From Synechococcus sp. BL107 (lineage in GTDB: Bacteria; Cyanobacteriota; Cyanobacteriia; PCC-6307; Cyanobiaceae), in assembly GCF_000153805.1 (NCBI RefSeq), contig NZ_DS022298.1:194616-258615 (forward strand): a stretch of 64,000 nt of DNA. The letters run 5' to 3'. How positions within the stretch are numbered: the stretch's first letter is position 1; the number at the start of each line of letters is the position of its first letter. A model generated the notes under the pieces. The model was not told the origin of the DNA, did no database searches, and was given only the letters and a program-made list of their open reading frames with translations. Shown here in pieces: positions 19,051 to 26,960 of this stretch. Position numbers and translations under genes: made by a program.

Positions 19051-20163
19051 ATGAAAGAGTTCTGGTGTCGTAACTGCCTAAATATGTCGACTCGGCCACG
19101 GATCAGTTTTGACCAACGTGGATGGTGTAACGCTTGTCAGTGGATGGAAGAGAAAGAAAAAAAGGATTGGAACAAACGGCAACAGGAACTAATAAAGTTA
19201 CTAAATCGATACAGATCTAAGGATGGAAACTTCGACTGTCTAGTACCGGTAAGTGGTGGTAAAGATGGAAGCTATGTTGCATATCAATTAAAACATGTAT
19301 ATGGGATGAATCCTTTAACAGTGACAATCAAACCAGCTCTATCACTAGAATTAGGAGATGAAAATTTAAGTAGGTTCATAAATTCCGGGTACAACCATAT
19401 TCATATTTCGCCTGATGCAGAAATAATGAGAAAATTTAATCGATATGGGTTTATTGAAAAAGGGTTTCCTTACTATGGGTGGCTGACAGCAATATTAACA
19501 TGCATAGTAAGAACATCGATCAATTACAAAATACCATTGATTTTTTATGGTGAAGATGGGGAGGTTGAGTATGGTGGATCAACAGAAACAAAGGATAAGG
19601 CATTATTCGACATCAAATATATGAAAAAGATATATCTTGAGGGTGGATATGAAAAAATATTCGCATTGCTTGAAGACGTAAATGCTGCAGAATTATATTT
19701 TTGGAAGTTTCCAAAAGATGAAGAACTATACAATCAAGAAATCTATCTGACACACTGGTCATATTTTGAATCTTGGGATCCTTATCGGAATTATCTCGTC
19801 GCAAAAGAGCATTGCGGCCTTCAAGAAAAGGAGGAAGGGAATTCAGGAACATTTACTAATTTCGCACAAAATGATCAAGCACTATACGCACTTCACACAT
19901 ACATGATGTACATAAAATTTGGATTTGGTAGAGCTACTCAAGATGCCGGAATAGAAATCAGAAGAGGTGCAATGACACGAGACCAAGCGAAAAATTTGGT
20001 AAAGATGTACGATGGTCGTTATCCAGAAGAATTCATACCGATGTATTTAGAGTATTACGATATGAAAATAAAAGAATTTGAATCAGTGATAGATCAATGG
20101 GCTAATAAGGACTTATTTAGAAAAGAAAACGGTAGTTGGGTGCCAAATTTCGAGATAAATTAA
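19051..20163 (+). CDS. N-acetyl sugar amidotransferase (WbpG/PseA/PtmG family)
   Basis: Converts an N-acetyl group of a sugar into an acetamidino group using ammonia delivered by partner HisH/HisF proteins. The N-terminus carries two Cys pairs (CRNC at 6-9, CNAC at 26-29). The ATP-pyrophosphatase loop PVSGGKDGSY lies at 66-75. I chose ATG 19051 (MKEFWCRNC), the family-typical start, over ATG 18997, which would overlap the SDR gene. It is followed after 1 nt by hisH. The trio matches wbpG-hisH2-hisF2 of Pseudomonas O-antigen loci. Confidence 0.88.
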   Translation: MKEFWCRNCLNMSTRPRISFDQRGWCNACQWMEEKEKKDWNKRQQELIKLLNRYRSKDGNFDCLVPVSGGKDGSYVAYQLKHVYGMNPLTVTIKPALSLELGDENLSRFINSGYNHIHISPDAEIMRKFNRYGFIEKGFPYYGWLTAILTCIVRTSINYKIPLIFYGEDGEVEYGGSTETKDKALFDIKYMKKIYLEGGYEKIFALLEDVNAAELYFWKFPKDEELYNQEIYLTHWSYFESWDPYRNYLVAKEHCGLQEKEEGNSGTFTNFAQNDQALYALHTYMMYIKFGFGRATQDAGIEIRRGAMTRDQAKNLVKMYDGRYPEEFIPMYLEYYDMKIKEFESVIDQWANKDLFRKENGSWVPNFEIN

Positions 20164-20164
20164 A

Positions 20165-20791
20165 ATGAAAAAAAAAGTGGGTGTAATTGATTACGGTGCC
20201 GGAAATTTACGATCAGTCGTACAAGCACTTAATTATATCGGATCAAATGGAAAGATAGTAGCAGGATTAGAGGATATTGAAGATTTTAGCCATCTAATTC
20301 TCCCAGGTGTCGGTTCATTTAAAACCGCAATGCAATCACTACAAAAAAGTGGCTTAGATCAGGAAATACGCAATAAAGTAAATTCAGGGACACCAATTTT
20401 GGGAATTTGCCTAGGAATGCAATTGCTTGCAAACCGTAGCAGCGAGAATGGGGAAACAGAAGGCCTAAAATTAATTGATGGTGATGTAGATCAATTTGGA
20501 GACGATCTAAAAATAATGGGTTTGAAAATACCAAATGTTGGCTTTACAACAGTTGAAACAAATAAAAAAACACGTTTATTTACAGGACTAGGAACATCTA
20601 TAGACTTTTATTTCACACATAGTTATCGACTACAATGCAAGTACAAAAAGACAATAGCTGCTAAATCATGGCATGGGGAACATTTTGTAGCAGCGGTAGA
20701 GGATGGTCAAATAGCAGGTACACAATTTCATCCTGAGAAGAGCCAAGCGAATGGGCTGCGCTTAATAGCAAATTTCTTGGAAAAATTCTAA
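20165..20791 (+). CDS. hisH: HisH-type glutamine amidotransferase subunit for sugar amidination
   Basis: Class I glutaminase releasing ammonia from glutamine. Start VGVIDYGAGNLRS is typical. The nucleophile is Cys82 in GICLGMQLL, and the His and Glu partners lie in GTQFHPEKS near 187-195. It sits between the WbpG-like amidotransferase (1-nt gap) and the HisF-like gene (TAATG overlap). This argues that it feeds the sugar amidotransferase rather than histidine synthesis. The other his genes are absent here. Confidence 0.88.
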   Translation: MKKKVGVIDYGAGNLRSVVQALNYIGSNGKIVAGLEDIEDFSHLILPGVGSFKTAMQSLQKSGLDQEIRNKVNSGTPILGICLGMQLLANRSSENGETEGLKLIDGDVDQFGDDLKIMGLKIPNVGFTTVETNKKTRLFTGLGTSIDFYFTHSYRLQCKYKKTIAAKSWHGEHFVAAVEDGQIAGTQFHPEKSQANGLRLIANFLEKF

Positions 20792-21558
20792 TGGCCAAGA
20801 AAAGATTAATCTTTACTTTACTCTACCAAAAGGGAGGGTTTTATTTAAGCAGGAACTTTCGATTACAAAAAATCGGCAATTTAAGTTGGCTAAAAATTAA
20901 CTATAACTTTTATTCAGTTGCATGCGCAATAGACGAATTAGTGATATTGGATGTAAGTCGTGAAAAACCTGACAGACAAGAGTTTTGTGAAGTAGTAAAT
21001 GAAGTTTGCCAGAACTGCTTTATGCCATTAGCACTTGGAGGACATATCAATAGTTTAGATGACGCAAAAATGTTAATTTATAATGGTGCAGATAAACTAA
21101 TTATAAATACGGCGCTTCATGAGAATCCAAATTTGGTAAGGGAATTAATCGCAATTTACGGAAGTCAGTGCATTATTGGATCAGTTGATTACAAAATAGA
21201 AGAAGGATCATTTATTGTATATACAAATCAGGGGAAAAAGCGTCTGGATCGACCGTTAAATGAGCACATTGAACGGCTTGGGGAAATGGGTGTAGGCGAG
21301 CTATATTTAAATTCAATTGACAGAGATGGGACTGGCCAAGGATATGTAAGCGAAGTACTTAAACAACTTGATTCGGCAAGTCATTTACCAATAATACAAG
21401 CTGGCGGAGCAGGGAATAAACATCATCTTCAAGAAAGTCTGGAATGCAGAGGCGTAGATGCTGTAGCAACCGCAAATCTTCTAAATTTCGTAGGGGACGG
21501 ACTACCAAAAGCAAGGGAATTCCTAATAAACAAAGGGATTTCAATGGCGATATGGTGA
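20791..21558 (+). CDS. hisF: HisF2-like ammonia channel subunit lacking cyclase aspartate
   Basis: TIM-barrel related to imidazole glycerol phosphate synthase cyclase. GELYLNSIDRDGTGQGY (169-185) and the Asp of GSVDYK (133) are retained. In true HisF the first strand reads CLDV with catalytic Asp11. Here the equivalent segment is FTLLYQKGG, so that Asp is replaced by Leu. HisF2 proteins in O-antigen loci, as I recall them, have the same change (PCLLLKD). This fits a role as an ammonia tunnel coupled to HisH and the sugar amidotransferase, not histidine synthesis. Its start overlaps the hisH stop. Confidence 0.85.
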   Translation: MAKKRLIFTLLYQKGGFYLSRNFRLQKIGNLSWLKINYNFYSVACAIDELVILDVSREKPDRQEFCEVVNEVCQNCFMPLALGGHINSLDDAKMLIYNGADKLIINTALHENPNLVRELIAIYGSQCIIGSVDYKIEEGSFIVYTNQGKKRLDRPLNEHIERLGEMGVGELYLNSIDRDGTGQGYVSEVLKQLDSASHLPIIQAGGAGNKHHLQESLECRGVDAVATANLLNFVGDGLPKAREFLINKGISMAIW

Positions 21559-21651
21559 AAAACATGCAGAGAAGCCTAAGGTTTAGAATGTAGAAATCAC
21601 AAGTAACCTTGAAAAATCGATCGAGAAATCACTTGGTGCTCTATTAAACAA

Positions 21652-22620
21652 ATGAGAATTGGTATAGCGGGAACAGGATCAATTGGAAGAAGACATCTTG
21701 CAAACCTAGAAAAACTGTGTCCAGGCATCAAAATTGTCGTACTGAGAAATGGGATTACAAGTGATACATATATTGAATCAATTGATGCAGATAAAGTTAC
21801 TAGCTTAAAAATTGCTGAAGACGAAAAACTTGATGCAATTATAATTGCAAACCAATCAGCTAAACATGCAAATTTAATCATAGAAGGGTTAAAAGCCGGA
21901 TTACATATGTATATTGAGAAACCAGTAGTGACGGATAGAGAACAAATGAATCAGGTTAATGTACAACTCGCAAGGAGTGGAATTAACTTTTACACTCAAG
22001 TAGGTTGCAACTTAAGATTTTTACCATCACTGATAAAATTAAAGGAGTTGTCTGAAAACGGATGTATTGGAAAAGTTATGCGGGCCTCTTTTGATGCGGG
22101 GCAATGGTTGCCAGATTGGAGGCCGGGAACAGACCACCGGAAAAGCTACAGCGCAAAGCCCGAAATGGGTGGTGGAGTACTGCTAGATTTAATTCATGAG
22201 ATTGATATGGCACGATGGATACTAGGCGACCTAACAGCAGAAGCGTGCAATGTAATACAGGCCCCATGCCTAGAAATACAAACAGAAGCGGCAGCAACTG
22301 CTCTATTAAAATCTCATGACGGATGTCTCGTACAAATTGGAATTGATTACATAGCTAGACGTCCTATACGAAGATATCAATTAATAGGAGAAAAAGGAAC
22401 ACTAATCTGGGATTTAAGAAGGAAGACACTCGTTTTAGAAACAAAACATGAAGTAAAGGTAATTATGAGTGGAAGTAAAAGCTTTGATATACAAGAAACA
22501 TACTTATTAGCTATGACTAATTTTTTAGAGGGGATCCAGGGCAATACAATGCAGACACAAACATTGCAAGATGGACTGAATAGTGCGAAAATTGTATTAG
22601 ATCTAAAGGACAAGATATAA
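21652..22620 (+). CDS. Gfo/Idh/MocA family oxidoreductase
   Basis: NAD(P)-dependent sugar or cyclitol dehydrogenase. The Rossmann motif IGIAGTGSIGRRHLANL is at the N-terminus. The conserved catalytic-lysine segment appears as MYIEKPVVT near residue 90. The C-terminal half has GGGVLLDLIHEIDMARWILG, typical of the family substrate domain. 322 residues is normal. The last codons contain AAAGGA, which probably also serves as ribosome site for the next, overlapping gene. Confidence 0.82.
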   Translation: MRIGIAGTGSIGRRHLANLEKLCPGIKIVVLRNGITSDTYIESIDADKVTSLKIAEDEKLDAIIIANQSAKHANLIIEGLKAGLHMYIEKPVVTDREQMNQVNVQLARSGINFYTQVGCNLRFLPSLIKLKELSENGCIGKVMRASFDAGQWLPDWRPGTDHRKSYSAKPEMGGGVLLDLIHEIDMARWILGDLTAEACNVIQAPCLEIQTEAAATALLKSHDGCLVQIGIDYIARRPIRRYQLIGEKGTLIWDLRRKTLVLETKHEVKVIMSGSKSFDIQETYLLAMTNFLEGIQGNTMQTQTLQDGLNSAKIVLDLKDKI

Positions 22621-23330
22621 CTGATCAACTTACCATATCCACTATTTGTGCCCGTGGTGGATCAAAAGGAGTGCCAGGGAAAAATATAAGGATGTTGAAC
22701 GGTAAGCCACTAATCGTACACAGCATTGAACAGGCAATTGCTCACCCAGGGATAGATCGAGTTTTTGTCTCAACTGATTCGAAAGAAATAGCCGAAATCG
22801 CTAAAAGTGCAGGTGCAGAAGTGCCCTTTATACGACCAAGAGAACTTGCAAACGACACCTCCGCAAAAATACCGGTAATTGAGCACCTAGTGGATTGGGT
22901 TGAGCAGAATATTGGGTCAATTTCTAAAATTGTTGATCTTGATCCAACATCACCACTGAGAATTAAGGAGGATATAGATGCATGCATTAATCTTCTAGAT
23001 AACGATACAGATGCGGTTGTTACTGGTTACAAATCAGACAAGAATCCTTATTTTAATATGGTTGAAGAGGATAACAATGGTATAGTACGGCTATCAAAAA
23101 AGATTCAAAGGGGCGTAACATCACGACAAGAAGCGCCAATAGTGTACGCAATGAATGCATCTATCTATTGTTGGCACTACAAAACACTTAAGAAAGGACT
23201 TTGGCATGGTCGAACAAAAATACATGTAATGCCAAGAGAGAGATCAGTAGATATAGATGATTTGATTGACTTTCAAATAGTAGAAGCATTAATGATTAAA
23301 AAAATAAAGAATTTGAACAGGGAGAAATGA
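22617..23330 (+). CDS. CMP-sugar cytidylyltransferase (NeuA/LegF-like) with non-standard start
   Basis: Activates a nonulosonic-type acid with CTP. The nucleotide-binding signature ICARGGSKGVPGKN and DLDPTSPLR are present. That signature lies upstream of the first ordinary start codon (GTG 22671), which would delete it. The frame is open back to 22584 and contains no ATG, GTG or TTG there. ATA at 22617 lies 6 nt after AAAGGA and overlaps the preceding stop (ATAA), so I take it as the likely start. ATA 22635 or ATT 22644 are alternatives. A start-codon mutation or sequence error is possible. Confidence 0.75.
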   Translation: MTDQLTISTICARGGSKGVPGKNIRMLNGKPLIVHSIEQAIAHPGIDRVFVSTDSKEIAEIAKSAGAEVPFIRPRELANDTSAKIPVIEHLVDWVEQNIGSISKIVDLDPTSPLRIKEDIDACINLLDNDTDAVVTGYKSDKNPYFNMVEEDNNGIVRLSKKIQRGVTSRQEAPIVYAMNASIYCWHYKTLKKGLWHGRTKIHVMPRERSVDIDDLIDFQIVEALMIKKIKNLNREK

Positions 23331-23396
23331 GAAGTATTAGCTAAACAGAGAGAGAGAATAGACATCGATAGATATGGTAATATACTGAAAAAGATT

Positions 23397-24863
23397 ATGG
23401 CCCTCTTTCTACCAATACATATATGGGATAGAGAGATAGATAGCCGAATTTTACTAGCAGTAGCGGCTAGTTCAGAAGGTATAACATCAGTAATAGGTCA
23501 CGAATATAATCTCTCCGAAATATACAAATATCACAAATATTCAACACTATTCAGGCATGGACGACCGAGAAATAACTACCGTATAAAGTGGAACCATGAC
23601 ATTATAAGTAAAGGTGGAATTACGACAATAGTAGATGAAGAAGGCAGCAATGACTTGGAATTTCATGTTCACAACTCAAAAAGATCATATCTTCCAGGCG
23701 TTGACAGATTAAGTACAAAATTATGCTCAAAAATCCTAACCTGGTGCACAGCTCAAGAAAAATTAATAAAAGAAAATACACCAACGGACTGTATTAAGGA
23801 AATGAGTAATAAATTATCGTGCAAATTAAATACACGCCTGGAAATATTATTGCCAATGAACCAGAATTATTATTCAAGACGGAGCAATATAATTTCGGAA
23901 TTTTTCGGAAAATTTGTTTTAATATCAGACAACTTCGGAGTAAAAGGATTTGGAGATTTTGATAACAACGACAGTAGTGGATTCTTAGGAAATGATATAG
24001 ACAATAACAGGGTGGCAGAATTACAAGAGCAATATCAAGAGACAAAAAAAAGGAGTGAAATATTTGGTTCAATAATAAGAAAGGTAATAAAAATGAATCC
24101 AGATATATTATTTGTTTTTAGACCTCATCCAGTTGGAAGTACAATCGCTTGGTCAAAACAAATAGGAGAACACAGAAACTTATATATAATTTACAAGGAA
24201 ACAGTAGATCCTTGGATACATGCATCGAGAATAATGATACATGCAGGGTGCACAACAGGATTGCAAGGTATTCTATTAAATGCAAATGTACTAGATATCA
24301 GTCATATGATCGATCCAGAAAATAAAGCAATGGCTATTTCGTCTAAGATTTCAAATATTGTGCACAATCTAGATGAATTAAATCAAAAGATAAGGGACGC
24401 ATATTATAAAACAAAAAAAATGAACAACAAAGAAAGAGAAGAAGATCAAATCAAAATAATTGAAAATCAAAATAAATCAAATCAAAGCCTCATGAAGAAT
24501 TACCAAGAAGTATTTAATAGTGTTGTGCAAAGTACAAATTCATCAATCAAAGGTATAAATCAATGCATACATCCATCACTTCATCTAAGCGAAGAATCGT
24601 CTATAATAGATATAATTAATGACACCAAAAAATTAGACAAGATAATAAGAAAAGAAAAGAGTATCAACGAAGAGGCAAATTATATTCTAAATACTCTTAA
24701 AAATACAAGCAATAGACAACTATCGAAGGGAAAAATTCAAAGCTTTGACAGTCAAGAAATATTAAAAAGGGTAAGCGACGCAACAAAAGTATTGCAGTGC
24801 AAGACTCCGCAAAGCGTGTATCTCAAATCACATAATGTACTCATAGTTGGGGGAGCAACATGA
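23397..24863 (+). CDS. Surface carbohydrate biosynthesis protein (putative GT-B)
   Basis: 488-residue protein beginning LFLPIHIWDREIDSRILLA, resembling the surface carbohydrate biosynthesis family found beside nonulosonic acid genes. The central region has FRPHPVGSTIAW (RPHP near residue 242) and IHAGCTTGLQG near 281. This RPHP...HxGxTT pattern is shared by CDP-glycerol/capsule-type GT-B transferases. The C-terminal ~130 residues are Lys/Asn-rich and poorly structured in appearance. It is AT-rich with many ATA codons. It may transfer the CMP-activated sugar, but this is inference from position. Confidence 0.6.
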   Translation: MALFLPIHIWDREIDSRILLAVAASSEGITSVIGHEYNLSEIYKYHKYSTLFRHGRPRNNYRIKWNHDIISKGGITTIVDEEGSNDLEFHVHNSKRSYLPGVDRLSTKLCSKILTWCTAQEKLIKENTPTDCIKEMSNKLSCKLNTRLEILLPMNQNYYSRRSNIISEFFGKFVLISDNFGVKGFGDFDNNDSSGFLGNDIDNNRVAELQEQYQETKKRSEIFGSIIRKVIKMNPDILFVFRPHPVGSTIAWSKQIGEHRNLYIIYKETVDPWIHASRIMIHAGCTTGLQGILLNANVLDISHMIDPENKAMAISSKISNIVHNLDELNQKIRDAYYKTKKMNNKEREEDQIKIIENQNKSNQSLMKNYQEVFNSVVQSTNSSIKGINQCIHPSLHLSEESSIIDIINDTKKLDKIIRKEKSINEEANYILNTLKNTSNRQLSKGKIQSFDSQEILKRVSDATKVLQCKTPQSVYLKSHNVLIVGGAT

Positions 24864-25007
24864 CAAGATGAGCAGAGAAATTAAGATTGAAATGATCAAC
24901 TAAGAACAATGACTATTTTAATAAATTGACAATTAAAGCATATAATATTTAAATTGGTCAAACGGAAATAGTGTAAATAAAACCAAGATCAAGAAAAACG
25001 AAGTAAT

Positions 25008-25769
25008 ATGGAGAGAACAATTATGGATAAAATGAAAGCCCCAAACATTCTGATTGCAGTTCCTCACAATTCGGGAACTACGTTCCTTTCAGGGTTATTG
25101 GGTAATTACTTTAAGCCAGACGTGCCATATTTCCATGCAGCAGATGGATATGATGGCTCGGATCATGTTCTGTCCATGCAACGATTGACAGAAATAAGAG
25201 CAAGAGAGTTAAGCTATATAGCCCCAATGCATACACGATCATCTCCATACGTAGAAGCAATGATAAAAGAATACAATATTAAAACAATTACAATGACAAG
25301 AAATATTTACGATTGCATCGTAAGCTTAAAAGATAGAATACGAAGATATAAGCACAAAACAAAGGCATCAAGCGCATTAGTATTTACTCAAACACTACCA
25401 ATACATGCAGAAATGTCTGAAGTGCAATTGGAAGCATATCTGATCAAATATGCAGTCCCTTGGTACTTTTCCTTTTATGCGTCATGGCAAAGATCACAAA
25501 TTTCGCTATTAAATATAACGTATGAAGCATTAGTAGGAAATACTGCTGAAACACTTCAGCTGGTAATAGAAAAACTTGGCTATAAACCAGTGAGAGATAA
25601 AATTAATATTGCAATTAATGAGACAAAGAAAATGAACACTAGGCTTAATGTGGGTAAAATTGGAAGAGGAAAAGATCTGAGCATTGCATATCGAAAAGAA
25701 ATTGCTGAGCTAATGAGCATGTATCCTGGTATTGACTTTTCTCCATTTCTGAACGATGGGAGCTTTTAA
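25008..25769 (+). CDS. Sulfotransferase-like protein
   Basis: 253-residue P-loop protein. AVPHNSGTTFLSGLLG near residue 17 matches the PAPS 5'-phosphosulfate loop. TMTRNIYDCIVSLKDR (95-110) matches the 3'-phosphate site with Arg98 and Ser106. ATG 25008 is used, though ATG 25023 (MDKMKAP) is equally possible. Its 3' end overlaps the pyruvate-kinase-like gene by 14 nt in another frame, so the two are translationally linked. The target, presumably a hydroxyl of the surface glycan, is unknown. Confidence 0.72.
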   Translation: MERTIMDKMKAPNILIAVPHNSGTTFLSGLLGNYFKPDVPYFHAADGYDGSDHVLSMQRLTEIRARELSYIAPMHTRSSPYVEAMIKEYNIKTITMTRNIYDCIVSLKDRIRRYKHKTKASSALVFTQTLPIHAEMSEVQLEAYLIKYAVPWYFSFYASWQRSQISLLNITYEALVGNTAETLQLVIEKLGYKPVRDKINIAINETKKMNTRLNVGKIGRGKDLSIAYRKEIAELMSMYPGIDFSPFLNDGSF

Positions 25770-26835
25770 GCTGATTGTGACAGTTGGCCCTAGCTCGATC
25801 AGCAAAAGTATTTTAATTGGATTAGATAAAGCAGGTGCTGACTGCTTTAGAATTAACTTATCTCACTCGAATGAAGAAGAATATTACTCATATTTTCAGG
25901 CTCTTTCTAATGCAGGTATAAGACCCTGTATAGATACTCAAGGGGCACAAGGGAGGATTATAGAGGTGTATGGCAACAAGAATTTAAAAGAGGGAGAGAG
26001 CGTTGATTTTCTATTTGGAAGCCATCAGCGCAATATGCGAAAAGTTGATGACAGTAATGAGGTATTAGTACTTAATCATAAGGAGATTATAGAACAAGTT
26101 AGTATTGACGATATACTCAGAATAGATTTTTCTGGGCTTATCATTAAAATAAAGACGATAGATCGTGAAAATAAGTCATTCAAAGGCGTGGTAATAGCAG
26201 GAGGAACATGTGAAAAGAATCGAGCTTTTGATATCGCAAACAAGCCGTTGATTCTTAAACCGCACACAGAGTTTGATATATGGGCAATTAAGGAGTCGAC
26301 GAAACATAGCTGTCCAGCTATTTTTCACTCATTTGCAGAAAGTGCCGAGGATATTAAAACAACCAGATCACTTTGTAAAGGTCAGTCAAAAGTCATAGCA
26401 AAAATTGAGAGTAGACGAGGACTTGAATCAATTAAGGAGATTGCGACTGCATCAGATGGGATTTTGATTGATAGAGGAGACTTATCACGTGAGATATCAA
26501 TTTCGATGGTTCCAGTAGCAGTTAATCTAGCTACTAAGCTGTGTGTCGAAATAGAAAAACCAATTTATGTAGCAACAAATGTTTTAGACTCACTTATGTC
26601 AAATTCTCTACCTTCACGAGCAGAAATATCTGACATCCATAATATGTTGACAATGGGAGTGACTGGGATGGTTTTAGCTGCCGAGGTTGCTATTGGTGCA
26701 AGGCCAATAGAAAGCGTACAGGTTGTTAATCACATAAGAAAAATTGTTGAAGCACAAAAGCTTGGGATACTTGGAATATTTAATAGCAATGATCTGAAAA
26801 CGGAATTAAAGGGAGATTTGGCACATTGGCTATAA
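25756..26835 (+). CDS. Pyruvate kinase-like protein lacking C-terminal domain
   Basis: 359 residues against ~470-590 for true pyruvate kinases. The A and B domains are recognisable and the C-terminal regulatory domain is absent. Active-site features kept: FRINLSHS (31-38), AKIES with Lys216 and Glu218, and RGDL with Asp242, the metal and PEP ligands. Features altered: the nucleotide-site motif DTKGPEIR reads DTQGAQGR, and MLSGETA reads VLAAEVA. It overlaps the sulfotransferase gene by 14 nt and lies inside a glycan locus, so a housekeeping role is unlikely. It may use PEP in glycan chemistry or have lost catalysis. Confidence 0.78.
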   Translation: MGAFKLIVTVGPSSISKSILIGLDKAGADCFRINLSHSNEEEYYSYFQALSNAGIRPCIDTQGAQGRIIEVYGNKNLKEGESVDFLFGSHQRNMRKVDDSNEVLVLNHKEIIEQVSIDDILRIDFSGLIIKIKTIDRENKSFKGVVIAGGTCEKNRAFDIANKPLILKPHTEFDIWAIKESTKHSCPAIFHSFAESAEDIKTTRSLCKGQSKVIAKIESRRGLESIKEIATASDGILIDRGDLSREISISMVPVAVNLATKLCVEIEKPIYVATNVLDSLMSNSLPSRAEISDIHNMLTMGVTGMVLAAEVAIGARPIESVQVVNHIRKIVEAQKLGILGIFNSNDLKTELKGDLAHWL

Positions 26836-26960
26836 AAGACAGAAATAGAAAGTGAATTTCATAATGTGTTAGAATAAACAAAATCTATAGAGATGCTTGT
26901 AAGAAATTTGTAAGTAGCCACACCGTAAATACTCTGAAAATATCCTTGCCATAGAGTAGG

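Noticed and set aside
20165-21558. hisH/hisF as part of histidine biosynthesis
   Set aside because: They are embedded between a sugar amidotransferase and other glycan genes, with no other his genes nearby, and the HisF cyclase aspartate is missing.
22671-23330. Cytidylyltransferase starting at GTG 22671
   Set aside because: This start removes the conserved CTP-binding signature that is plainly encoded just upstream in the same frame.
25756-26835. Housekeeping pyruvate kinase (pyk)
   Set aside because: Too short, lacks the C-terminal domain, has an altered nucleotide motif, and overlaps a sulfotransferase gene in a glycan island.
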